This document shows positions 37,095 to 44,201 of a DNA stretch of 64,000 bases, piece by piece. Each line of letters starts with the position of its first letter. Position 1 is the stretch's first letter. The notes beneath the pieces were generated by a model, which was not told the origin of the DNA, did no database searches, and saw only the letters and a program-made list of their open reading frames with translations. The stretch is from Erythrobacter cryptus DSM 12079 (GTDB lineage: Bacteria; Pseudomonadota; Alphaproteobacteria; Sphingomonadales; Sphingomonadaceae), in contig NZ_AUHC01000001.1 of NCBI RefSeq assembly GCF_000422985.1, forward strand, positions 1-64,000. The letters run 5' to 3'. The position numbers and the translations under genes were made by a program.

Positions 37095-38656
37095 TGGCAA
37101 GCGCACCCAACCGCACCATCGCCCAGCGCATGTTCGCGCGCAAATCGATCGCCCAGGTGCAGCGCGAGACCCAGACGAGCGAGCTCAAGCGTTCGCTCGG
37201 CAAGTGGAACCTCCTGCTGCTCGGGGTCGGCTGCATCATCGGGGCGGGCATCTTCGTGCGCACCGGCAGCGCCGCGGCGCTCCATGCCGGGCCGGCGGTG
37301 CTGCTGAGCTTCGTCGTTGCCGGCATCGTCTGTGCCTTTGCCGGCCTGTGCTATGCCGAGCTGTCCTCGACCCTGCCGGTCTCGGGCTCGGCCTATACCT
37401 ATGGCTACACCACGCTGGGCGAATTCGTCGCCTGGGTGATGGGGGCGCTGCTGCTGCTCGAATATGGTCTTGCCGCCTCGGTGGTGGCGGTCGGCTGGTC
37501 GGGCTATGTGGTCAGCCTGCTGGCTGATTTCGGCGTGGTGATCCCGCCGCAATTGACCGGGCCGACCGGCTATCCGCTGGTGCGCGACGGGGTGCCGGTG
37601 CTGGTCGATGGCGCGCCGGTGACGACGCTTTTCAACCTGCCCGCCTTCCTCGTCTGCGCCCTGCTGGCGGCGCTGCTGGTGGTGGGGGTGTCGGAATCGG
37701 CCAAGGTCAACAACATCATCGTGGCCATCAAGGTGAGCGTGCTTGCCGCCTTCATCCTCGTGGGCGGGGCGATCGTGCTCGGCAATTTCACCGAGCTTGC
37801 CGCGACCAACTGGGTGCCCTTCATCCCCGAGAACCAGGGCGATGGCAAGTTCGGGATCGACGGGATCATGCGCGCCGCCTCGATCGTGTTCTTCGCCTAT
37901 ATTGGCTTCGAGGCGGTTTCGACCGCGGGGCAGGAGGCCAAGGACCCGGCGCGCGACATGCCCTTCGGCATCATCGGCAGCCTGGTGGTGTGCACGGTGA
38001 TCTATATGCTGGTCGCCGCGGTGATGACCCTGCTGGTGCCTTACCAGACGCTCAACGTGCCCGACCCGGTGGCGGTGGTGGTGGACAATTTCGGCCCGCA
38101 ATGGGGCTGGCTTGCCAAGATCATCAAGGTCGGCGCGATCGTTGGCCTTACCTCGGTGGTGCTGGTGCTGATGTATGCCCAGACCCGCATCTTCTACACC
38201 ATGGCGCGCGACGGGCTGCTGCCCAAGGTGTTCAGCCGGGTGCATCCGCGCTTCCAGACCCCGGCGATCAACACCTTGCTGGTGGGGCTGGTGACGGCGG
38301 TGGCGGCCGGGTTCTTCGACATCAACGTGCTCGGCGATGTCACCTCGGTCGGCACGCTGGCGGCCTTTGCGATCGTGTGCCTTTCGGTGATCTACCTGCG
38401 CCGTGCCGCGCCCGAGCTGCCGCGCGGCTTTTCGGTGCCGTTCTATCCGGTGCTGCCGGTGCTGGGGATTCTCTCCTGCGTCTATCTGATCTCCACTGTG
38501 CCGTGGTCGGTGCTGCAGTTCTTCCTGTGGTATCTGTTGGGGGCGGTGGTGCTCTACTTCCTCTACGGGATGCGCAATTCCAACCTCCAGCACGGCGAGG
38601 GGCAGGACGAGGCCCCCGACATGGGCGAATTTCCCGGGCCGGTGGTGGGCGACTGA
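37094..38656 (+). CDS. Cationic amino-acid permease (APC superfamily)
   Basis: A 520-residue inner-membrane permease with 12-14 helices. The N-terminal GVGCIIGAGIFVRTG is the APC signature, and the middle carries FFAYIGFEAVSTAGQEAKDP, typical of the CAT (cationic amino-acid transporter) group. Arginine or lysine is the likely substrate, but broad substrates are known in this group. An AGGAG site at 37082-37086 lies 7 nt upstream of the ATG. A leader ORF overlaps its start. Confidence 0.87.
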   Translation: MASAPNRTIAQRMFARKSIAQVQRETQTSELKRSLGKWNLLLLGVGCIIGAGIFVRTGSAAALHAGPAVLLSFVVAGIVCAFAGLCYAELSSTLPVSGSAYTYGYTTLGEFVAWVMGALLLLEYGLAASVVAVGWSGYVVSLLADFGVVIPPQLTGPTGYPLVRDGVPVLVDGAPVTTLFNLPAFLVCALLAALLVVGVSESAKVNNIIVAIKVSVLAAFILVGGAIVLGNFTELAATNWVPFIPENQGDGKFGIDGIMRAASIVFFAYIGFEAVSTAGQEAKDPARDMPFGIIGSLVVCTVIYMLVAAVMTLLVPYQTLNVPDPVAVVVDNFGPQWGWLAKIIKVGAIVGLTSVVLVLMYAQTRIFYTMARDGLLPKVFSRVHPRFQTPAINTLLVGLVTAVAAGFFDINVLGDVTSVGTLAAFAIVCLSVIYLRRAAPELPRGFSVPFYPVLPVLGILSCVYLISTVPWSVLQFFLWYLLGAVVLYFLYGMRNSNLQHGEGQDEAPDMGEFPGPVVGD

Positions 38657-38719
38657 GCCACCCATCCTGATGCGACAGGGGGCGCGGGGGAGCCGGGGGC
38701 TTCTCCCGCGCCCTTTTCG

Positions 38720-38748
38720 TTGCAAGCACGGCGATGTTGGAACATAAT
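38720..38748 (+). promoter_or_regulatory. Predicted imuA promoter (TTGCAA, 17 bp, CATAAT)
   Basis: The -35 TTGCAA (38720-38725) and -10 CATAAT (38743-38748) are separated by 17 bp. The LexA box overlaps the -10. Transcription is expected to begin near 38755-38757, at the initiator ATG, so the imuA mRNA may be leaderless. Confidence 0.6.
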
Positions 38749-38754
38749 GGGAAC
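38740..38754. promoter_or_regulatory. LexA box (SOS operator) of imuA
   Basis: GAAC-ATAATGG-GAAC, the reverse form of the alphaproteobacterial LexA motif GTTC-N7-GTTC. It sits directly before the ATG of imuA and overlaps the -10 element, so LexA would block RNA polymerase. Confidence 0.88.
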
Positions 38755-38756
38755 AA

Positions 38757-39530
38757 ATGAGTCGTTCCCGCATGTCCTCTCGTCCCTTCGTGGCCTGTGC
38801 CGCGCCTGCCCGCCTCGCCGATGCGCGCTGGCGCCCGGGCCTCATCGCGCAGCCGTTCCATTCCGAAATCTTCGCGCCCGCGCATGAGGCGAGCGGGGCG
38901 GGGCTGGCGCTGGCGCTCGCCTGCGATGCCCTTGCCGCGGCGGGCGGGGATGATGAGACGCGTCAGGTGCTCTGGGTGCAGGATCGCGCCGCGATCCGCC
39001 TCGGGGGGCGGCCGTTCCTCCACGGACTTCCCCCCGATCTGCGCCACCGCCTGATCCATGTCGCCGCCCGCACCCCCGCCGATGCGCTCTTCGCGCTCGA
39101 GGAAGGGGTGCGATGCCGCGATCTTGCCGGCGTGATCGGCGAGATCGCGGGCAATCCGCGCGCGCTCGATTTCACCGCCTCGCGCCGCCTCAGCCTCACG
39201 GCCGAGCGCCACGGTGTGCAGCTGTGGCTGGTGCGCCTCGATGCGGCGGCTGACCTTTCCTCGGCCCGGATGCGCTGGCAGGTGCGCGCCGCGCCCTCGG
39301 CCGCCCCGCGCTGGAACCCGGCGGCTCCCGGCCCTGCGACCTGGCACGCCCGGCTGTTCCGCGCCCGCGCCCATCTGCCGGGTGAATGGATGCTTTGCGA
39401 TGACGATGGAACCTTGCGCCTCCAGTCCGATCGCACCGCTTCAGACGCTCCCGCCGCCACAGCGCCGGATCCTTTCGGTATGGCTCGCGCGACTGTCGGT
39501 CGATCGCTGGCAGCGCGCCTGCCCGCCTGA
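38757..39530 (+). CDS. imuA: ImuA, SOS-mutagenesis accessory protein
   Basis: A 257-residue protein of the ImuA (RecA/SulA-like) family in the SOS translesion-synthesis cassette. No full Walker motif was seen. The strongest evidence is context: it is the first gene after a LexA box, and it is followed by imuB. The start at 38757 lies 2 nt from the LexA box; an ATG five codons downstream is possible. The 3' end overlaps imuB by about 125 nt. Confidence 0.82.
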   Translation: MSRSRMSSRPFVACAAPARLADARWRPGLIAQPFHSEIFAPAHEASGAGLALALACDALAAAGGDDETRQVLWVQDRAAIRLGGRPFLHGLPPDLRHRLIHVAARTPADALFALEEGVRCRDLAGVIGEIAGNPRALDFTASRRLSLTAERHGVQLWLVRLDAAADLSSARMRWQVRAAPSAAPRWNPAAPGPATWHARLFRARAHLPGEWMLCDDDGTLRLQSDRTASDAPAATAPDPFGMARATVGRSLAARLPA

Positions 39531-41031
39531 GGCTGCGGCCCGGCCCACCGCGCTGATCGCCGAGACCGCGCAGGGGCCGCGCATCACCGCCGCCAATGAT
39601 GCGGGCCTTGCTGCCGGGGCGCGGCCGGGAATGCGGCTGGCCGATGCCCGCGCGCTGTGCCCCGATCTGGCGGCGGTGCCGGCCGATCCGGCGGGCGATC
39701 TGGCGCTGCTCGAGCGGCTGGCCCTGTGGGCCCAGCGCTGGGGGCCGTGGAGCGCGATCGATCCGCCCGATGGCTTCCTTGTTGATGTCACCGGCGCGGC
39801 CCATCTGTTCGGGGGCGAGGAGCGGCTGCTTGGCGAGGTTGTGCGCGCCTTTGCCGGGCGCGGGCTCCTCGCCCGCCCCGCGCTCGCCCCCACCGCGGGG
39901 GCTGCCTGGGCGCTTGCGCACCATGGGCCGGCTCAGGCGATCCTTGCTCCCGGGGATGATCCCTTGCGGCTGCTCGGCGATCTGCCGGTGGCAGCGCTCC
40001 GGCTCGATGCGGATGTGCTGGCGGTGCTCCGGCGGCTCGGGATCAAGCGGATTGGCCAGCTTGCCGGGCTTGGCGGCGCGGGCGCAGGGGCGGGCGCAGA
40101 GGCGGCCATGCGCGATGCGCTCGCCCGCCGTTTCCACCATCACCGCACGCCCGCGGCCAACCCGCTGCTGCGTCTTGACCAGCTGCTCGGCAAGGTGCCC
40201 GAGCCGCTGCTGCCGGTGCGCGCCCGGCTGGTGCCGCTGGTGCAGCACCGCCTGTGCGAACCGCTGCGCCACCGCAGCCAGCTCGATCGGGTGGTGGCAG
40301 AGCTGGCCGAGGCCATGGTGCGCGCGCTCGAGGCGCGCAGCGAGGGGGCAAGGCGGCTCGAACTGATGCTCTGGCGGCTCGATGGCGCGGTGCTCGAACG
40401 CCGCGTCGAACTTGCGGCCGCCACCCGCGAGGCCGGGCACCTCGCCCGCCTGCTGGCAAGCCGGCTCGAGGATGTCGAGGCCGGTTTCGGGATCGAGCTG
40501 GTGCAGCTGCGTGCCAGCTGGAGCGAGCCGCTGGCGCTGTCCCAGGCCGATCTCGAGGCCGCTGCCGAACAGCATGGCACCGCGCTTGCCGCCTGCATCG
40601 ATCGGCTGGTGATGCGGCTGGGCAGGGGCGCTGTCACCCGCCCGGTGCCGCGCGCCAGCCACATCCCCGAACGCGCCCAGGAGTGGCAGCCGCCGCTCGC
40701 CCCGCTGGCCCCCAGCCAGGCGGGGCTGGCCTTCCATGCCCGGCCGCTCAAGCTGCTCGACCGGCCCGAGCCGATCGCGGTGCTCCACGCCGCGCCCGAC
40801 GGGGTGCCGCAGCGCTTCGGCTGGCGCGGCGCGGTGCGCGCGGTGGTGCGGGTGGAAGGGCCCGAGCGCATCGCCCCTGAATGGTGGCGCGAAGGGGGCC
40901 GCGCGCGGCTGCGCGACTATTACCGGATCGAGGACGAGGCCGGGCGGCGCTACTGGATCTATCGCCGCGGGATCGCCGGCGACGGGCGCGGCGGGCCGCC
41001 CGATTGGTTCCTGCACGGGCTGTTTGCCTGA
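39406..41031 (+). CDS. imuB: ImuB, Y-family polymerase-like mutasome protein
   Basis: A 541-residue ImuB. It is like DinB/DNA polymerase Y-family but is thought to be catalytically inactive; it bridges ImuA, DnaE2 and the sliding clamp. Visible are the N-terminal WLARLSVDRW, the palm region VDVTGAAHLFGGEE, and an HhH region LGIKRIGQLAGLG. No ATG, GTG or TTG in frame occurs after 39406, so the gene must begin inside imuA; a nearby ATG at 39400 is the alternative. The catalytic acidic residues of Y-family enzymes are not obvious. Confidence 0.82.
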   Translation: MEPCASSPIAPLQTLPPPQRRILSVWLARLSVDRWQRACPPEAAARPTALIAETAQGPRITAANDAGLAAGARPGMRLADARALCPDLAAVPADPAGDLALLERLALWAQRWGPWSAIDPPDGFLVDVTGAAHLFGGEERLLGEVVRAFAGRGLLARPALAPTAGAAWALAHHGPAQAILAPGDDPLRLLGDLPVAALRLDADVLAVLRRLGIKRIGQLAGLGGAGAGAGAEAAMRDALARRFHHHRTPAANPLLRLDQLLGKVPEPLLPVRARLVPLVQHRLCEPLRHRSQLDRVVAELAEAMVRALEARSEGARRLELMLWRLDGAVLERRVELAAATREAGHLARLLASRLEDVEAGFGIELVQLRASWSEPLALSQADLEAAAEQHGTALAACIDRLVMRLGRGAVTRPVPRASHIPERAQEWQPPLAPLAPSQAGLAFHARPLKLLDRPEPIAVLHAAPDGVPQRFGWRGAVRAVVRVEGPERIAPEWWREGGRARLRDYYRIEDEAGRRYWIYRRGIAGDGRGGPPDWFLHGLFA

Positions 41032-41042
41032 TCGCCCGCGCC

Positions 41043-41062
41043 CCCTTGCTCAGGGTTTTTTT
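41043..41062 (+). terminator. Candidate terminator between imuB and the PilZ gene
   Basis: A weak 4-bp hairpin CCCT-(TGCTC)-AGGG is followed by seven T residues (41056-41062), just after the imuB stop. It would separate the imuA-imuB transcript from the PilZ gene. The stem is short, so confidence is low. Confidence 0.4.
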
Positions 41063-41087
41063 ACCGCTCTGTGCGATTCTTGCGCGC

Positions 41088-41420
41088 ATGAGCATGCACT
41101 CGATCACCCGTGCCTCCCAGCGGCGACCGATGAGCCTCACGGTCAAGAGCCGGGTGCGCTCGCGCGTGGTCTATGTCGAGCTTGTCGATCTGTCCGAAGG
41201 CGGCTGCAAGATCCGCGCAAAGCCGGGCTTTGCCCAGGTGGGCGACCGGGTGACGATGAAGGTGGCCGGCATCAACGCCCCGCTCGGCAGCATCGCCTGG
41301 GTCGATGGCGGGCTTGCCGGGGTGGCTTTTGAAGGCACGATGCACCCGGCAGTGATCGACTATCTGTGCAGCCAGCAGCAGACGCGCGAGGCCGCCCCGC
41401 AGCTGCGCCGCATGATCTGA
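41088..41420 (+). CDS. PilZ-domain protein
   Basis: A 110-residue single-domain protein with a PilZ-type core: VYVELVDLSEGGCKIRAKPG near residues 29-48 (D-x-S-x-x-G motif) and GSIAWVDGGLAGVAFEG. PilZ domains bind cyclic di-GMP; the usual RxxxR is represented here by KSRVRSRVV just ahead. It lies between imuB and the second SOS operon on the same strand, with no obvious mechanistic link to DNA repair. Confidence 0.75.
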   Translation: MSMHSITRASQRRPMSLTVKSRVRSRVVYVELVDLSEGGCKIRAKPGFAQVGDRVTMKVAGINAPLGSIAWVDGGLAGVAFEGTMHPAVIDYLCSQQQTREAAPQLRRMI

Positions 41421-41444
41421 TCCTTGGGCTTGCAAGCTTTGCAT

Positions 41445-41473
41445 TTGGCAGGACGATTTCAGGAACATATAAG
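41445..41473 (+). promoter_or_regulatory. Predicted promoter of the radical-SAM/UdgX/dnaE2 operon (TTGGCA, 17 bp, TATAAG)
   Basis: The -35 TTGGCA (41445-41450) and -10 TATAAG (41468-41473) each match the consensus at five of six positions and are separated by 17 bp. The LexA box overlaps the -10. Confidence 0.65.
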
Positions 41474-41477
41474 GAAC
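41463..41477. promoter_or_regulatory. LexA box (SOS operator) of the radical-SAM/UdgX/dnaE2 operon
   Basis: GAAC-ATATAAG-GAAC fits the same motif as the imuA box. The second GAAC is also one arm of an inverted repeat, GAACAT-N6-ATGTTC (41474-41491), which could be part of the LexA operator or a separate palindrome. The ATG of the first gene lies 34 nt downstream. Confidence 0.88.
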
Positions 41478-41511
41478 ATATCCCCATGTTCTTTAGGCTT
41501 CCCAAAGTCCC

Positions 41512-42765
41512 ATGGCCCAGCAGACCCTTCGCCAGCGTCTCGAGATCCTTGCCGATGCCGCCAAGTATGATGCCTCCTGTGCTTCCTCGGGCACCGCGCG
41601 CAAGCATTCGCTCGGCGGGCTAAAGGGAAGGGGCGGCATCGGTTCGACCGAAGGCATGGGCATCTGCCATGCCTATGCCCCCGATGGCCGCTGCATCTCG
41701 CTGCTCAAGATCCTGCTGACCAATCACTGCATCTTCGATTGCCACTACTGCATCAACCGCAAGAGCGCCAACACCCCCCGGGCGCGCTTCACCCCGCCCG
41801 AAGTGGTCGCGCTCACGCTCGATTTCTACCGCCGCAATTATATCGAGGGGCTGTTCCTCTCCTCGGGCATCGTCAAGAGCGCCGATCACACCATGGAGCA
41901 ATTGGTGGAGGTCGCGCGCAGCCTGCGCGAGGAGCATGATTTTCGCGGCTACATTCACCTCAAGACCATTCCCGAGGCCGATCCCGAGCTTATCCACCAG
42001 GCCGGGCTTTATGCCGATCGGCTCTCGATCAATGTCGAGCTGCCCACCCGCGCCGGTCTGGCCCGGCTCGCCCCTGACAAGAACGAGGCGCGCATCGAGC
42101 AGGCGATGGCGCATACCGGCACGCGCATCACCGAGGCGCGCGAGGCGCGCCGGCGCTTCCGCCACGCCCCGCGCTTTGCCCCGGCGGGCCAATCGACCCA
42201 GATGATCATCGGTGCCGACGGGGCCAGCGATGCCGCGATCATTGGCAAGGCGCGCCGGCTCTATGACAATTTCGGCCTCAGGCGCGTCTATTACAGCGCC
42301 TTCTCGCCGATCCCCGATGCTTCCGCGGTGCTGCCGCTCCAGCGCCCGCCGCTGCTGCGCGAGCACCGGCTCTATCAATCCGACTGGCTGATGCGCTTTT
42401 ATGGCTTTGCCCCGGAGGAGGTGGCCGCCGCCGCCGGGGCCGATGGCAACCTGCCGCTCGATATTGATCCCAAGCTGGCCTGGGCCTTGCAGTTCCGCGC
42501 GCATTTTCCGGTCGATATCAACCGCGCCCCACGCGAGATGTTGCTCAGGGTGCCGGGGCTGGGCACCAGGGCGGTGGCGCGCATCCTCAGCGTCCGGCGC
42601 CACCGGCGGCTGCGGCTCGAGGATGTCGCGCGCCTCACCACCTCGCTTGCCAAGGTGCGCCCCTTCATCGCCACGAGCGACTGGCGCCCGACCATGCTCA
42701 CCGACCGCGCTGATCTGCGCCAGCTGCTCACCCCGCGCGCGCAGCAGCTCGAGCTGTTCGGATGA
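41512..42765 (+). CDS. Putative DNA modification/repair radical SAM protein
   Basis: A 417-residue radical-SAM protein of the TIGR03916 group. The 4Fe-4S ligands are Cys73, Cys77 and Cys80 in CIFDCHYC. A C-terminal helix-hairpin-helix (PREMLLRVPGLGTRAVARILSV, in parts) would bind DNA. These proteins are linked to a partner gene of the TIGR03915 group, which is exactly what follows here, fused to UdgX. The damaged substrate is unknown. The next gene begins 4 bp before the stop (ATGA). Confidence 0.83.
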   Translation: MAQQTLRQRLEILADAAKYDASCASSGTARKHSLGGLKGRGGIGSTEGMGICHAYAPDGRCISLLKILLTNHCIFDCHYCINRKSANTPRARFTPPEVVALTLDFYRRNYIEGLFLSSGIVKSADHTMEQLVEVARSLREEHDFRGYIHLKTIPEADPELIHQAGLYADRLSINVELPTRAGLARLAPDKNEARIEQAMAHTGTRITEAREARRRFRHAPRFAPAGQSTQMIIGADGASDAAIIGKARRLYDNFGLRRVYYSAFSPIPDASAVLPLQRPPLLREHRLYQSDWLMRFYGFAPEEVAAAAGADGNLPLDIDPKLAWALQFRAHFPVDINRAPREMLLRVPGLGTRAVARILSVRRHRRLRLEDVARLTTSLAKVRPFIATSDWRPTMLTDRADLRQLLTPRAQQLELFG

Positions 42766-44201
42766 CGGCGATGGGCAAGGCCGGTTTCGGGGCGCATTAC
42801 GCCGTTCACCTGCCCGCGCCGGATGATTTCGAATTCTGGCGCGCCCGCGCCCGCGCGCTGGTGCAGGCCGAAGTCCCGCCCGACCGGGTGAGCTGGGTGG
42901 AGCCAGGCGCAACCGGCGATCTCTTTGCCGGAGGTGCGGCGCGCGGCAGTGCGCGCCTGCCGCAGCCCTTGGCCGATGCGCCGCCGGTGCGCGCCAGCCA
43001 GCGCTTCCTTGCCATCGCCCGCAGCGCCGCGCTCAACCGCGATCCGGCCCGCTTCGCGCTGCTCTATCAGGTGCTCTGGCGGCTGCAGCGCCAGCCTCGG
43101 CTGATGGAGGACAGCGCCGATCCCGAGGTGCGCCGGCTCGAACAGCTCGCCAAGGCGGTGCGCCGCGATGCGCACAAGATGCACGCCTTCGTCCGCTTCC
43201 GCGAGGTCGAGGAGGCCGATGGCACCGCCCATTTCGTCGCCTGGTTCGAGCCTGATCACCACATCCTGCGCGCCGAGGCGGGCTTCTTCATGCGCCGCTT
43301 TGCCAATATGCGCTGGTCGATCCTCACCCCGCGCGGGAGCATTCACTGGGACGGCGAGACCATGCGCGAAGGCCCGCCCGCCCGGAGAGAGGATGCGCCC
43401 GGGGACGATCCGGTCGAAGCCTTGTGGCGCTCCTACTATGCCTCGATCTTCAACCCGGCGCGGCTGAAGGTCGGCGCGATGCTCTCGGAAATGCCCAGGA
43501 AATACTGGAAGAACCTGCCCGAGGCCGCGCTCATCCCCGGGCTCGTCGCCACGGCCCAGGCGCGCGCGGCGGCGATGGTGGCGGCAGGCACGCGCAGCGA
43601 GCGGCCACGGCCTTCATCGCTGGCCGAGCTGGCGCAGGGCATCGCCGCCTGCCGCGATTGCCCGATCGCGGCTTGCGGCACCCGGGCGGTGGCAGGCGAG
43701 GGGCCGCCCCGGGCCCGGCTGATGATCCTTGGCGAACAGCCGGGCGATCAGGAGGACATCGCCGGGCGCCCATTTGTCGGCCCGGCGGGGCAATTGCTCG
43801 ACCAGTATCTCGAAGCCGCCGGGATCGCGCGGGGCGCGGCCTATGTCACCAATGCGGTCAAGCATTTCAAGTTCGTGGCGAGGGGCCGGCAGCGCCTGCA
43901 CCAGTCGCCCACCGCCAAGGAGATCGACACCTGCCGCTGGTGGCTCGAGGCCGAGCGCGCCCTGGTGCGCCCGCGGATCGTGCTGGCGCTGGGGGCCAGC
44001 GCGGCGCGCGCGCTGCTGGGCAAGACGGTCAGCGTCACCCGCGCGCGCGGGCGGGCGATCGCGCTCGAGGATGGGGCCGAGCTGTGGGTGACGCTCCACC
44101 CTTCCTATCTGCTGCGGCTCGAGGGCGAGGCGCGCGCGCGCCAGGCGGCGCTGTTCGCGCAGGATCTGGCGCTGGTGCGGGCGCGGCTGGAGGCGGCCTA
44201 G
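42762..44201 (+). CDS. SAM-linked DNA metabolism domain fused to UdgX-type uracil-DNA glycosylase
   Basis: A 479-residue two-part protein. Residues 1 to about 275 match the TIGR03915/DUF4130 domain that accompanies the radical-SAM protein. Residues about 280-479 form a UdgX-type uracil-DNA glycosylase with GEQPGDQED (324-332), FVGPAGQLLD, and the R-loop RLHQSP with His380. In UdgX the corresponding His makes a covalent link to the abasic site after uracil removal. The gene starts on the 3' end of the radical-SAM gene and dnaE2 begins directly after its stop. Confidence 0.83.
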   Translation: MTAMGKAGFGAHYAVHLPAPDDFEFWRARARALVQAEVPPDRVSWVEPGATGDLFAGGAARGSARLPQPLADAPPVRASQRFLAIARSAALNRDPARFALLYQVLWRLQRQPRLMEDSADPEVRRLEQLAKAVRRDAHKMHAFVRFREVEEADGTAHFVAWFEPDHHILRAEAGFFMRRFANMRWSILTPRGSIHWDGETMREGPPARREDAPGDDPVEALWRSYYASIFNPARLKVGAMLSEMPRKYWKNLPEAALIPGLVATAQARAAAMVAAGTRSERPRPSSLAELAQGIAACRDCPIAACGTRAVAGEGPPRARLMILGEQPGDQEDIAGRPFVGPAGQLLDQYLEAAGIARGAAYVTNAVKHFKFVARGRQRLHQSPTAKEIDTCRWWLEAERALVRPRIVLALGASAARALLGKTVSVTRARGRAIALEDGAELWVTLHPSYLLRLEGEARARQAALFAQDLALVRARLEAA

